The position numbers were made by a program, and so were the translations under genes. Under the pieces are notes generated by a model, which saw only the letters and a program-made list of their open reading frames with translations, made no database searches and had not been told where the DNA came from. Positions 9,480 through 17,575 of a stretch of DNA of 64,000 nucleotides are shown here, in pieces; positions within the stretch are counted from its first letter, which is position 1, and the number at the start of each line of letters is the position of its first letter. Origin of the DNA: JAGXQV01 sp964451375. GTDB lineage: Bacteria > Pseudomonadota > Gammaproteobacteria > Burkholderiales > Sulfuricellaceae. The stretch lies in assembly GCA_964451375.1 (NCBI GenBank), contig CAYVIN010000009.1:1-64000 (forward strand). Direction: 5' to 3'.

Positions 9480-11489
9480 GTGTATTCCAATGCAACCGTA
9501 AAATCCCGCCTGATCGTTATGATTGTCGTTGCTGCGTTGGCCCTGCTGATCACCGGTGTGATCGGGGTGCGCGGCATGGCGGATATCAGTGGCCGCCTAA
9601 AAGCGGTTTATCAGGATCGTACTGTTCCGTTGATCCAGCTTTCCCACACACTTGAAACCATGCATCGCATCCGCGCCCTCATCCTCACTGCGGTAAGCGA
9701 AGAAAAGCCGGAATTCGCCGAGGAGGTGCTCAAGGGCTTGCCGCCGCTGGATGCCGAGCTGGATAAACTGATCAAGGAATATGTTGCGGGTGACTTGTCC
9801 GCCGAGGAAAAACAGTTGGCGGGAGAATTTCTGACCGGCTGGAAAGCCTATGTCGATGCGCGCAGCGTCTCGATCAAACAGATTGAGGTGGGGGACACCG
9901 CTTCGGCGCTGTACAACGTCAAGAATAACGCCCAGAAGAAATTCACTGCGGCGCGCGACATCATGTCGCGGCTCATCGATCTTCAGGAAAAGGCTACCCA
10001 GCAGGAATATGAACAGGCGACCAGCGCATATTCCGGCGCCCGCCTGATCATGGTTGTTTTCATTATCGCCGGTGTGATCGGAGTGATTCTGTTATCGATG
10101 CGCACCGTCAGGGTAGTGATGGGGCAATTGGGCGGTGAACCGAAAATCGCGGTGGAAGTGGCGAGCCGGATCGCCAAGGGCGACCTTTCCCACGTCATAC
10201 CTGTAGCACCAGGTGATCGGGGCAGTCTGATGGCGGCCCTCAAAGACATGCAGGACAAACTCAGCACCATTCTTCGGGAAATCGAGGATTGCGGTCGTTT
10301 TATGGGGCAATCGGCGTTCCAGGTCGCCACCATTTCCAACGAGATTTCCGACGTAAGCAAGCAGCAGGAAAGCCGCTCCGGCGAGGTTTCCGGTGCGATG
10401 CAGGAATTGCACCAGATATCCTCCACCGTCCAGGAACAGGCCATCGAAGCGGCAGGCCGTTCGCATCAGGTTGAGACGCTGGCTCGCGAGGGGATCAAAA
10501 ACCTTCACCAGAACATCGACTCGATGCAGGAGACCACGGTGCAGGTCAGCAGCGCTTCGGCGAAAATTCAGGAGTTGGAAATGTCCGCCCGGCAGATCCA
10601 CAACATCGTCAATACCATTAAAGACATTGCCGGGCAGACCAATTTGCTGGCCCTCAACGCCGCCATCGAGGCGGCGCGGGCGGGCGAACAGGGGCGCGGT
10701 TTCGCCGTGGTGGCCGACGAAGTGAGAAAACTGGCCGAACGCACCACCAACTCCGCCGCCGAAGTCAGCGAGATCATCGGACAACTCTCCAGCAAGGTGC
10801 AGCCGGTAGCCTCAACCATGGATGTGGTGGTGCAGCGGGTAAACGGCACCCAGACGGAAGCCGGAAATACCGCCCGCACGATCGAGGATATGGCCGGCAA
10901 CGCGGTGGAAACCGCCCACGCCAACCAGGGGATTTCTACGGCGAGCCGCCGCCAGATGGATCAATTCGGGTTGTTGCAATCCACCCTGCAAACGCTTTTT
11001 TCCACCTTGAAGGAAAGCGGGGCCAAGGTTGAAACCACAGCGTCCATCGGCGACGACTTGCGTACCGTGTCGGGACGCCTCAACAACATCATGTCAGGTT
11101 TTACCTTTACCAGCGGCATCGTGATCGAAGCGGTTCAGCATGAAAAACGCCGTGCGCCGCGCGCGCAAAACAGCCTGCTGGTGAAGGTATTGCAGAGCGG
11201 GGCTACTTTGGATGCGGTTAGCAGCGATTTTTCCCTGACCGGGCTGCGCCTCCGATTGCACCAGCAGGCCAATGAGCGCGAGCAAGTTGATTTGGCCCTG
11301 TATGTGCCTCATGAAGAAATGACCCACTACGAAAATCAGGAGCCTTTGCGTCTCAAGGGGCGGATAAGCTGGCAAAAACGTGAGGGTGGCAATTATTTGT
11401 GTGGCGTTGAGTTCGTGAATGTCGATGAAAATACCCGTAATAAACTCAGGCAATGTTTTGCGTTTTTCAACAAAAATGCCGAGTTTTAA
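9480..11489 (+). CDS. Methyl-accepting chemotaxis protein with C-terminal PilZ domain
   Basis: About 669 residues. TM1 is near 11-32, a four-helix-bundle periplasmic sensor near 35-180, TM2 near 182-202, then HAMP and a signalling domain with the invariant hairpin (NLLALNAAIEAARAGEQGRG). A PilZ domain occupies about the last 95 residues, with RRxxR-type EKRRAPR and DFSLTG motifs for c-di-GMP. The fusion should let c-di-GMP tune the chemosensory signal. The GTG at 9480 is chosen because GGAG lies six bases upstream and the N-terminus (MYSNATVKSRL) is typical of chemoreceptors; a GTG at 9447 is less likely. No che genes are in the window. Confidence 0.92.
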   Translation: MYSNATVKSRLIVMIVVAALALLITGVIGVRGMADISGRLKAVYQDRTVPLIQLSHTLETMHRIRALILTAVSEEKPEFAEEVLKGLPPLDAELDKLIKEYVAGDLSAEEKQLAGEFLTGWKAYVDARSVSIKQIEVGDTASALYNVKNNAQKKFTAARDIMSRLIDLQEKATQQEYEQATSAYSGARLIMVVFIIAGVIGVILLSMRTVRVVMGQLGGEPKIAVEVASRIAKGDLSHVIPVAPGDRGSLMAALKDMQDKLSTILREIEDCGRFMGQSAFQVATISNEISDVSKQQESRSGEVSGAMQELHQISSTVQEQAIEAAGRSHQVETLAREGIKNLHQNIDSMQETTVQVSSASAKIQELEMSARQIHNIVNTIKDIAGQTNLLALNAAIEAARAGEQGRGFAVVADEVRKLAERTTNSAAEVSEIIGQLSSKVQPVASTMDVVVQRVNGTQTEAGNTARTIEDMAGNAVETAHANQGISTASRRQMDQFGLLQSTLQTLFSTLKESGAKVETTASIGDDLRTVSGRLNNIMSGFTFTSGIVIEAVQHEKRRAPRAQNSLLVKVLQSGATLDAVSSDFSLTGLRLRLHQQANEREQVDLALYVPHEEMTHYENQEPLRLKGRISWQKREGGNYLCGVEFVNVDENTRNKLRQCFAFFNKNAEF

Positions 11490-11500
11490 TGTTTCGCGAA

Positions 11501-11533
11501 AGCCCCTGGAAGCAGACGTCCGCTGCCGGGGCT
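11501..11533. repeat. Imperfect hairpin after the chemoreceptor
   Basis: AGCCCC and GGGGCT arms with an inner GCAG/CTGC pairing. It sits 12 bases after the stop codon but has no following T-run, so it is a weak terminator candidate at best. Confidence 0.35.
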
Positions 11534-11580
11534 AAGACTGTCCTTGTAAAATGCGCTTTTTTGAGTGGAGGGAATGAAAA

Positions 11581-11814
11581 ATGTCTGATTCAGGTTTTCG
11601 CTTGCCGTTGAGCGCCGTTATCCTTGGCATTCTGGGTTTTCTTGCCCTGCTTGGGGGTGGCCTCGCATTGCTGGGACAACTCAAACATTTCCACCCCCTC
11701 CTGAATCGTGACGGCGGACTGGCGCTGGTGGTGTCCGGCGTCGCGCTGGTGTTGTCCGCCAGCTTTCCGCTGGCGATTGCCTTTCTTTCCTCACAACGCC
11801 AATCGGCGGACTGA
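11581..11814 (+). CDS. Small two-helix membrane protein of unknown function
   Basis: 77 residues with two predicted membrane helices (about 10-32 and 45-68), a short polar loop with LLNRDGG, and a polar tail SSQRQSAD. The ATG has a GGAGGGA ribosome site about 8 bases upstream. No family was recognised. A truncated 3' copy lies at 8829-8972. It converges on the HPP gene with only 9 bases between the stop codons. Confidence 0.65.
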   Translation: MSDSGFRLPLSAVILGILGFLALLGGGLALLGQLKHFHPLLNRDGGLALVVSGVALVLSASFPLAIAFLSSQRQSAD

Positions 11815-11823
11815 TTCCCGCTT

Positions 11824-12522
11824 TTATGTTGCGCCGCTCGCCCTGCGGCGCGTCGCGATTTCGCTGGCCAATTCGTAGATGTGTTCGAGGTCTTCTTCGG
11901 TCACGTCGATCACCTCGTCGATTTGCTCCAGCGCCGCAATCAGGTCGGCATGGCCGAAACCGAGGCTGGCCGGCGCCGGCGTGGCCGGCGGCTGGTGCGG
12001 CGTGGGGTAGTGGCGGTGGGGAATCAGGCGGTTGATGAGCAGCGCGGCGGCGAGCAGGGTAAGCGCGTTGAGCAACACCGGGGTCAACGCAAACACATAA
12101 CCCAGCGCCTGGATTTTCGGGCCGCCGATCACGCATAACAGGGCTGTGCCGCCGCTCGGCGGATGCAGACAGCGCAAATAGAACATCGCCAGCACCGTGC
12201 CGCCGACCGCAGCGCCAGCGGCGACTTGCCCATCGGGAATGAAGTGTGCGCAAGTGATTCCCACCAGCGCGGCAACCAGATGCCCGCCGACCATCGCCCA
12301 GGGCTGGGAAAACGGGCTGTGCGGCACTCCCAGCAGGAGCACCGCAGAAGCGCCCATCGAGGCCGCAAGAATCGGCGCGTCGGCGGCGTCGATAAGGTGT
12401 CGGCTCAGCGCCGCCAACACCAGCACCGCAGCAAACGCGCCCAGCGCGGAGAGCAGCCGTTCCCGATGGGTGACGGCGACCTGACGGGGGAAAAGCCGGG
12501 AGAAGAGGTGATGTAGGGGCAT
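11824..12522 (-). CDS. HPP family integral membrane protein
   Basis: 232 residues with about four to five hydrophobic helices and the family signature in RCLHPPSGGTALL. HPP proteins (PF04982) are membrane proteins, some of which have been linked to nitrite transport in plastids; the bacterial role is not established. An extra acidic C-terminal tail of about 50 residues (DLIAALEQIDEVIDV) could be a cytoplasmic domain. The last codons (RRRASGAT) lie inside the 182-bp duplicated segment. The start is the first ATG, with no strong ribosome site. Confidence 0.8.
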   Translation of the reverse strand: MPLHHLFSRLFPRQVAVTHRERLLSALGAFAAVLVLAALSRHLIDAADAPILAASMGASAVLLLGVPHSPFSQPWAMVGGHLVAALVGITCAHFIPDGQVAAGAAVGGTVLAMFYLRCLHPPSGGTALLCVIGGPKIQALGYVFALTPVLLNALTLLAAALLINRLIPHRHYPTPHQPPATPAPASLGFGHADLIAALEQIDEVIDVTEEDLEHIYELASEIATRRRASGAT

Positions 12523-12533
12523 CTGGCTTATAA

Positions 12534-12612
12534 GTGTTTAATGTTGAATGTTTAATGCTTAATGGGGGCGAGGCATCTCAATTAAACATTCAACATTGAG
12601 CATTAAACATTG
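12534..12612. repeat. Heptamer foldback element (ATTAAAC type)
   Basis: The left arm is four 7-base units of TGTTTAA type and the right arm has four units of ATTAAAC type, separated by about 17 GC-rich bases. The arms are imperfect inverted copies, so the whole can fold into a hairpin. Related elements are at 21739-21812 and 34359-34614, with a half-element at 48400-48428. Confidence 0.85.
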
Positions 12613-12620
12613 CCTTTTCC

Positions 12621-13067
12621 CTACCAGCGCCGCTTCTTCTTGTGGAGCCGCTGAAGTTCGCTGATTTCTGCAATGGACGCCATCAGTTCGGCGTGGGCGC
12701 GATCCAGGTTGCCGAAGCGCTCCAGCTTTTTCATGGCTGCTTCGGTCAGGCGGCGCGCTTCGGCGGCTGCCGCTTGATCCGCCCCGGCGGCGCGTACTGC
12801 GGTATCGGCGAGGATGGTGATGATTTGCGGCTGGATTTCCAGCATTCCGCCGGAGACATAGATCAACACCTGTTTGCCGTCGCGGGTATAGATACGCACC
12901 TCACCGGCGCGCAGCATGGTAATCAGCGGGGTGTGACGCGGCAAAATGCCGATTTCACCCATTGCCGCCGGGACGGAAACCTTCACTGCTTCACCGCTGT
13001 AAATTTCCGCCTCGACGCTCACCACGTTGAGTTTGAGCGTGAGGTTTTCGGCGGGTTTTGTCGTCAT
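12621..13067 (-). CDS. atpC: F-type ATP synthase epsilon subunit (extra or orphan copy)
   Basis: 148 residues with the full epsilon fold. The N-terminal beta barrel has MGEIGILPRHTPLI and YVSGGMLEIQP; the C-terminal helical hairpin ends ELQRLHKKKRRW. In ATP synthase the subunit sits in the F1 central stalk and can inhibit hydrolysis. No other atp gene lies in the window; instead it is coupled by an ATGA overlap (13064-13067) to a cytidylate-kinase-like gene. It is likely a second copy beside a complete atp operon elsewhere (inference). The family assignment is firm and the role is not. Confidence 0.85.
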   Translation of the reverse strand: MTTKPAENLTLKLNVVSVEAEIYSGEAVKVSVPAAMGEIGILPRHTPLITMLRAGEVRIYTRDGKQVLIYVSGGMLEIQPQIITILADTAVRAAGADQAAAAEARRLTEAAMKKLERFGNLDRAHAELMASIAEISELQRLHKKKRRW

Positions 13068-13759
13068 TTGGCGGCCTGCTGAACGGTCTTGATGCCGACG
13101 CAGTGCATGGCCTGGATGATCAGGTCGGGGATGCCGCTCAAATCCTCAAAATGGTCGGTGTTGATGGTGAGGTCGAATTCGGTCTGGTCGTTGAGGCGGT
13201 GTTTCCAGTAATCCCATACGAATTTGGCGCGCTCATGGTTCATGTGATCCACCTTCTGGCGCGCCGCCGCGCTGGACAGGCCTTCTTCGGCGGTGACCCG
13301 CTTGGCGCAGATATCCGGCGAGCCGATGATGCGTACCCGGAAAATGTCGTTGCGGGCGAGGATGATGTGCGCGCCGCGCCCGATCACCACCCCACCGGTG
13401 TCGAGCAGGCCGATCAGCACGTTGACCAGGTAACGCTGATAACTCTCGGTAAGCAGGTTGTCCCCCGAGAGGAACGAAAGCATCCAGGAATCCCAGCGGT
13501 GTTTCACCGATTCGTCGAGTTGGTCGAGCAGATATTTGTCGCCGCCGGTCTGGGCGACGATCCGGTTGAGGATTTCCTTGTCGAAATACCCGACTTCCAG
13601 CTTTTTCGCCAGCACCCTGGCTATGGTTTCACCGCCGCTGCCGTAGTTGCGCGACATCGTCACCAGCGGACGGGGCTTGGGTTCGCCACGATCATAGGTG
13701 TCCTCGATCAGTTGCGCCCTGACTAGGGCCTGGATAATGGTTTGCGCATCGACGGACAT
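13064..13759 (-). CDS. Cytidylate kinase-like family protein
   Basis: 231 residues. A P-loop-like SRNYGSGGETIARVLAKKL near 36-54 and downstream segments (YFDKEI, GVVIGRGAHIIL) match the cytidylate-kinase-like family (PF13189), which is distinct from canonical Cmk. The substrate is unproven. About 30 extra residues precede the P-loop. It is the first gene of a two-gene unit with the epsilon subunit, whose ATG overlaps its TGA. Confidence 0.8.
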   Translation of the reverse strand: MSVDAQTIIQALVRAQLIEDTYDRGEPKPRPLVTMSRNYGSGGETIARVLAKKLEVGYFDKEILNRIVAQTGGDKYLLDQLDESVKHRWDSWMLSFLSGDNLLTESYQRYLVNVLIGLLDTGGVVIGRGAHIILARNDIFRVRIIGSPDICAKRVTAEEGLSSAAARQKVDHMNHERAKFVWDYWKHRLNDQTEFDLTINTDHFEDLSGIPDLIIQAMHCVGIKTVQQAAK

Positions 13760-13783
13760 AGCGGCTCCAACGGTGAGGGTGTA

Positions 13784-13826
13784 TTGCGCCTTCCCCCTGC
13801 CAGGGGGAAGGGACTGGTGTGGCGGT
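13784..13826. repeat. Dispersed GC-rich palindromic repeat
   Basis: 43 bases with an inner palindrome TTCCCCCTGCCAGGGGGAA. It differs from 15018-15060 at five positions by eye. It lies between yaiI and the kinase-like gene and is probably a REP-type unit. Confidence 0.65.
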
Positions 13827-13870
13827 ATTTCTGATCACTTTTGCGTGGCCACTTCAATTCATTCTAACCC

Positions 13871-14332
13871 CTATTCGGATGCCCCAATAGGGTGCAAAAC
13901 CAGAAATCGATCCAGCTGGTTGGCGAAAGCCTGCCGGTCACTCTGGCTGAAAGGCGCGGGGCCGCCGGTGTTGACGCCGCTGCCGCGTAATTCGTCGAGA
14001 AAATTGCGCAGTCCCAGCCGTTCGCGGATGTTTTCCGGGGTGTAGAACTCGCCGCGCGGATTGAGCGCGTGGCCGCCGCGTTCAATCACCTGGGCCGCCA
14101 GGGGGATGTCGGCGGTAATCACCAGATCGCCGGGGGCGACGCGCCGGGCGATTTCGTTGTCGGCCACGTCAAAACCCTGCGCCACCTGCAAAGTCGTGAT
14201 GTAACGCGACGGCGGGGTGCGCAGCGGCTGGTTGGCGACCAGAATCAGCGCAACCCGCACCCGTTCGGCGGCGCGGTAAAGGATATCCTTGATGACGCTC
14301 GGGCAGGCGTCGGCATCGACCCAGATAGGCAT
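13871..14332 (-). CDS. yaiI: YaiI/YqxD family protein (DUF188, PIN-like fold)
   Basis: 153 residues starting MPIWVDADACPSVIKDIL, which matches the family N-terminus with its acidic DADACP motif. The conserved VALILVANQP, ADNEIARRVAPGDLVITADIPLA and NPRGEFYTPENI segments are present. The family has a PIN-like nuclease fold but no settled function. The ATG at 14332 lies 8 bases after the stop of the ParA-like gene, so the two are likely cotranscribed. A much longer upstream frame exists but overlaps the ParA-like gene and is non-coding. Confidence 0.88.
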   Translation of the reverse strand: MPIWVDADACPSVIKDILYRAAERVRVALILVANQPLRTPPSRYITTLQVAQGFDVADNEIARRVAPGDLVITADIPLAAQVIERGGHALNPRGEFYTPENIRERLGLRNFLDELRGSGVNTGGPAPFSQSDRQAFANQLDRFLVLHPIGASE

Positions 14333-14340
14333 GGCGGGGG

Positions 14341-14973
14341 TTATTCCTCGGGCAGCGCTTCTTCCACCAGCGGAATACCCAGCACTTCCATGATCTGCAT
14401 CGCCAGGCGACGCGCCATGTTGTTGAGCACGGTGGGCAGCGCAAAAGGCGCTTCGGACTGGAGCAGCAGCTTGCTGGCGCTGACGCTGTATACCGGTTCG
14501 AGCAGGCGCGGGCGGTAGTCCGGGAGCAATTCGTCGAGGTTGCGTTCCGCCGCCATTTGCGCCCAGGCATTGGTCGGCCACTGCGACGGCAACCCCCAGG
14601 CATGGGGAAACCTGTCCAGATCGGCGCGCACCGTGCGCATGTCCTCGTGGGAATCGCGAAACGGCAAAACCACCAGGTCGGCCAGACTGTTGAGCTTGGC
14701 ATCCATCTCGGCGCGGTTGCCGCCGCCGTCGATCACCCCGATCCAGGTCGGCAGGCTGTGGATGCGCTCCATGATGCGCTCCAGTTGTTCCGGGGTGCGC
14801 GCATCGAGCGGCACATAGCGGCGATTCTGGCGGCCCAGCGGTTCGCGGGATTCGTCGGTGAGCACCGAAATCGCACTTTTGCCGTACAAACCCAACCCGT
14901 GCGCCAGCAAATGGGAAATCGTGGTTTTCCCCGTGCCGCCCTTGTTGCCGATAACCGCAATGACCTTGCCCAT
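14341..14973 (-). CDS. ParA/MinD-like P-loop ATPase
   Basis: 210 residues beginning MGKVIAVIGNKGGTGKTT with the deviant Walker A of the ParA/Mrp class. A switch-like GVIDGGGNRAEMDAKL near 85-100 and VVLPFRDSHEDMRTV follow. It is shorter than chromosomal ParA and has no ParB partner nearby, so it is more like an orphan ParA ATPase. The start at 14973 has an AGGAAAGGG ribosome site. It precedes yaiI on the same strand. Confidence 0.8.
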   Translation of the reverse strand: MGKVIAVIGNKGGTGKTTISHLLAHGLGLYGKSAISVLTDESREPLGRQNRRYVPLDARTPEQLERIMERIHSLPTWIGVIDGGGNRAEMDAKLNSLADLVVLPFRDSHEDMRTVRADLDRFPHAWGLPSQWPTNAWAQMAAERNLDELLPDYRPRLLEPVYSVSASKLLLQSEAPFALPTVLNNMARRLAMQIMEVLGIPLVEEALPEE

Positions 14974-15004
14974 AAACCCTTTCCTCGGAGATGGTAACTG
15001 CTCA

Positions 15005-15060
15005 GGATGGCGGCGTTTTGCGCCTTCCCCCTTGCAGGGAGAAGGAACTGGTGTGGTGGT
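15005..15060. repeat. Dispersed repeat (GGATGGCGGCGTTTTGC type)
   Basis: The first 17 bases are identical to 9289-9305 and the rest resembles 13784-13826. It lies in the intergenic region between rtcB and the ParA-like gene. A run of nine C (15065-15073) follows closely. Confidence 0.65.
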
Positions 15061-15199
15061 GTGCGCCCCCCCCCGAGTAGCTGCCGCCAATGCTTGAAAA
15101 CCCTTGCCAACTCATGGATTAAACAGGGTTTTCCCGAACAGCCGTAAAGTTAACCGGTGCGCCGGGTGGCGTCAATAAGGGCGGGAGTCGCGCGCCCGC

Positions 15200-16396
15200 T
15201 TAGCCCTTCACACAAGCAATCTGCTTGAGCGTATGAAGAATGTCCACGAGGTCTGACTGGTTGACCATGACGCTGTCGATGTCCTTGTAAGCAGCGGGAA
15301 TTTCATCGATCACGCCTTTGTCTTTGCGGCACAACACCCCGTCGGTCTGGCGGGCGAGATCATCCTGGGTAAAGGTTTTTTCAGCGGTGGTGCGGCTCAT
15401 TTTGCGGCCCGCGCCGTGGGAGCAGGAACAGAAACTTTCCGCTTCGCCCTTGCCGCGCACGATGAAGCTTTTCGCCCCCATGCTGCCGGGGATGATGCCC
15501 AAGTCGCCGACGCGCGCCCGGATTGCGCCCTTACGGGTGACGTACACGTCGGCGTCGTAATGGTGTTCAAGCGCCACGTAGTTGTGGTGGCAATTCACCA
15601 CTTCGCTGGTCACCTCAAAAGGCGGCAGATGACGGCGCAACGCGGCGAGCGCCAGATCGGCCATACACTGGCGGTTTTGCGCTGCGTATTCCTGCGCCCA
15701 CAACACCGCCTCGAAATAATCCGAAAAATGCGCGCTGCCTTCCTCGAAATACGCCAGGTCGCGGTCGGGCAGGCTGATCGCGTGGCGCTCCATATCGGCA
15801 CGGGCCAGCCGGATGAAAAAATCCGCCAACGCATTGCCGATGCCCCGGCTGCCGGAATGCAGCATCAGCCAGACGCGATTGGCTTCGTCGAGGCAAATCT
15901 CGATGAAGTGATTCCCGCCGCCCAGCGTACCCATCTGCTGTACCCAATTGCTGCGCTTGCCGAATGCCTTGAGAAGCTGGGGATGCTTGGCGGTCATTGC
16001 ATTCAGGCGCTGGGTGAAGGGCCGCGCCGCATCGGCCAGAGCGCGTTCCTCAGCGTGTTGCTCGCGTCCCACCGGCACGTCGCGGTTGATCTGGTCGTAA
16101 GCTTTTTTCAGGGTGGCGTTGTCGATGTCGTCGCCCGTCAGCGACAAGCGGCAAGCCAGCATCCCGCAGCCGATATCCACCCCCACCGCCGCCGGGATGA
16201 TCGCCTGGCGGGTGGCGATCACCGACCCGATGGTCGCGCCTATTCCCAGATGCACATCCGGCATCGCCGCGACATGGTGATGGATGATGGGCAGTTCAGC
16301 GATATTGCCAAGCTGCGCGAGAGAACGCTCGTCCACCTCGTCCGTCCAGATTTTGACGGGGTGGCGGTGATTGGTGAGAGTGTGACGGATGGGCAT
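15200..16396 (-). CDS. rtcB: RtcB family RNA ligase (GTP-dependent)
   Basis: 398 residues. RtcB joins RNA 2',3'-cyclic phosphate or 3'-phosphate ends to 5'-OH ends using a guanylylated histidine and Mn2+. The metal and catalytic signatures are present: MPDVHLGIG, GVDIGCGM, LGGGNHFIE, HSGSRGIGN and the nucleophile region CSHGAGRKMSR. No rtcA, archease or rtcR lies nearby, so regulation and substrate are unknown. It seems transcribed alone. The opposite strand carries a 614-codon open frame that is a GC-skew shadow. Confidence 0.95.
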   Translation of the reverse strand: MPIRHTLTNHRHPVKIWTDEVDERSLAQLGNIAELPIIHHHVAAMPDVHLGIGATIGSVIATRQAIIPAAVGVDIGCGMLACRLSLTGDDIDNATLKKAYDQINRDVPVGREQHAEERALADAARPFTQRLNAMTAKHPQLLKAFGKRSNWVQQMGTLGGGNHFIEICLDEANRVWLMLHSGSRGIGNALADFFIRLARADMERHAISLPDRDLAYFEEGSAHFSDYFEAVLWAQEYAAQNRQCMADLALAALRRHLPPFEVTSEVVNCHHNYVALEHHYDADVYVTRKGAIRARVGDLGIIPGSMGAKSFIVRGKGEAESFCSCSHGAGRKMSRTTAEKTFTQDDLARQTDGVLCRKDKGVIDEIPAAYKDIDSVMVNQSDLVDILHTLKQIACVKG

Positions 16397-16567
16397 GGTG
16401 GTTTAACCTGGAAGGGGCCGAGATGCCCATATCATAATCCAAACAGGGGATCACGAGGAAAGGCGGAGAATGGCTTCCTGCCTTGCTCTCCGGGCAGGTG
16501 GCGTTTTGCAGGGGTTTCCGTGAGGGGAACCGACAAGTTCTCCCCTTGGCAACTGTGGAAACGCGGC

Positions 16568-16613
16568 GGAGCGCCGGCATCCTGCCGGCAGGCCGGCGAG
16601 ACGCCGGCGCTCC
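16568..16613. repeat. 46-bp REP-like palindrome (copy 1)
   Basis: GC-rich repeat beginning GGAGCGCCGGCATCC and ending GACGCCGGCGCTCC, with self-complementary ends. An inverted copy at 53438-53483 matches at 44 of 46 positions by eye. It sits between rtcB and the EamA gene. Confidence 0.85.
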
Positions 16614-16633
16614 CAAGTGTGAGGCGCAGCATC

Positions 16634-17068
16634 TCACTTGAACATCAGCAGCCCGACGCCGAAGACAATCGCGGCAGTGCCGATAACTTGCGTACCGGTC
16701 AGCAACTCACCCAGAAACAGGAAGGCGAGCAACGCCGCCACCATGGGATAGGCTCCCGATATCGCCAACGCGACCCCGGAGCTGACGCCGGGGGACGCCA
16801 TGGCCTTCACCAGGAAAATATTCCCCACCGCGCCGGTCAAGGCCGCAAGCACCAGCCAGGGAATATTTGCGCCGAGCTTGTCTGCGGGAAACGGTTCCGC
16901 ACGGGCCACCGCAATCGACGCGGAAATTGCCGCCCCGCACAACATGACCAACGCCACCACCCACTCCCCCTGGATTTCCTTGATCGACAGGAGCTTATAG
17001 GAAAATCCCCATACGCCGTAGAACAACAGGGCCAGCAGGGTCAGCACGAATCCTTGAGTCAATTTCAA
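16634..17068 (-). CDS. Half-size EamA/DMT-type transporter
   Basis: 144 residues with four to five membrane helices forming a single EamA domain (FYGVWGFSYKLLS at the start, PMVAALLAFLFLGE near 105-118 and a C-terminal glycine-rich helix). Standard DMT transporters have two such domains, so this one would have to form a homodimer or pair with another half. The substrate cannot be read from sequence. No partner lies next to it. Confidence 0.8.
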   Translation of the reverse strand: MKLTQGFVLTLLALLFYGVWGFSYKLLSIKEIQGEWVVALVMLCGAAISASIAVARAEPFPADKLGANIPWLVLAALTGAVGNIFLVKAMASPGVSSGVALAISGAYPMVAALLAFLFLGELLTGTQVIGTAAIVFGVGLLMFK

Positions 17069-17186
17069 TCCTTATCTGTTTATGCCCGGCTAAATGCCGA
17101 ACTAACCTTTAGTAAGCGCCTCCCTACGCGGGCTGCCAAAGCGGGCAGGTTGGCGGTGAGCGGTAGCGAACCCCAACGAAGCTGGC

Positions 17187-17573
17187 TCAAACCGCCAACA
17201 CCATCACCCCATAGCTCGCCAGCACTGCGTCGCGGGAAAGCAGGCGCATTGGTTCGCTGAGTGCCTGAGCAACAAGGATGCGGTCGAACGGGTCGTTGTG
17301 GATGGCCGGCAGGGTATCAACCGCCGCTGCGTGACGCCAGGCCACCGGCAATTCGCGATAACCGGCCTGAGCAAACAGTTCGGCGGCGCGTGTCCCCGAA
17401 ACCGGCATGTCGCCCCGTCCCAGCGCGTGTTTAATGGCGATTTCCCAAACCGAAGCGGTGCTGACGTAAATTTCGTTGGCTGGGTCGGCGATCAGATTCT
17501 GCGCCATTTCGCCCAGACGCGGCGAACCGGTCAAAGCCCACAGCGCGATCTGAGTATCAAGGAGGATGCGCAC
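17187..17573 (-). CDS. PIN-domain toxin (VapC-like ribonuclease)
   Basis: 128 residues with a PIN domain: LLDTQIALWAL near 4-14, SVWEIAIKHALGRG near 42-55 and NDPFDRILVAQAL near 92-104, giving the usual acidic cluster. Expected to cleave RNA when free of antitoxin. It starts 2 bases after the antitoxin stop, the classic antitoxin-toxin order. Confidence 0.88.
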   Translation of the reverse strand: MRILLDTQIALWALTGSPRLGEMAQNLIADPANEIYVSTASVWEIAIKHALGRGDMPVSGTRAAELFAQAGYRELPVAWRHAAAVDTLPAIHNDPFDRILVAQALSEPMRLLSRDAVLASYGVMVLAV

Positions 17574-17575
17574 GG

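Noticed and set aside
15416..17260. 614-codon open frame on the plus strand opposite rtcB and the EamA gene
   Set aside because: It has no family resemblance and is antisense to well-supported genes; third-position GC produces such shadows. The same applies to 40088-41983 minus, 23075-24289 plus, 24386-25879 plus and 8093-9349 minus.
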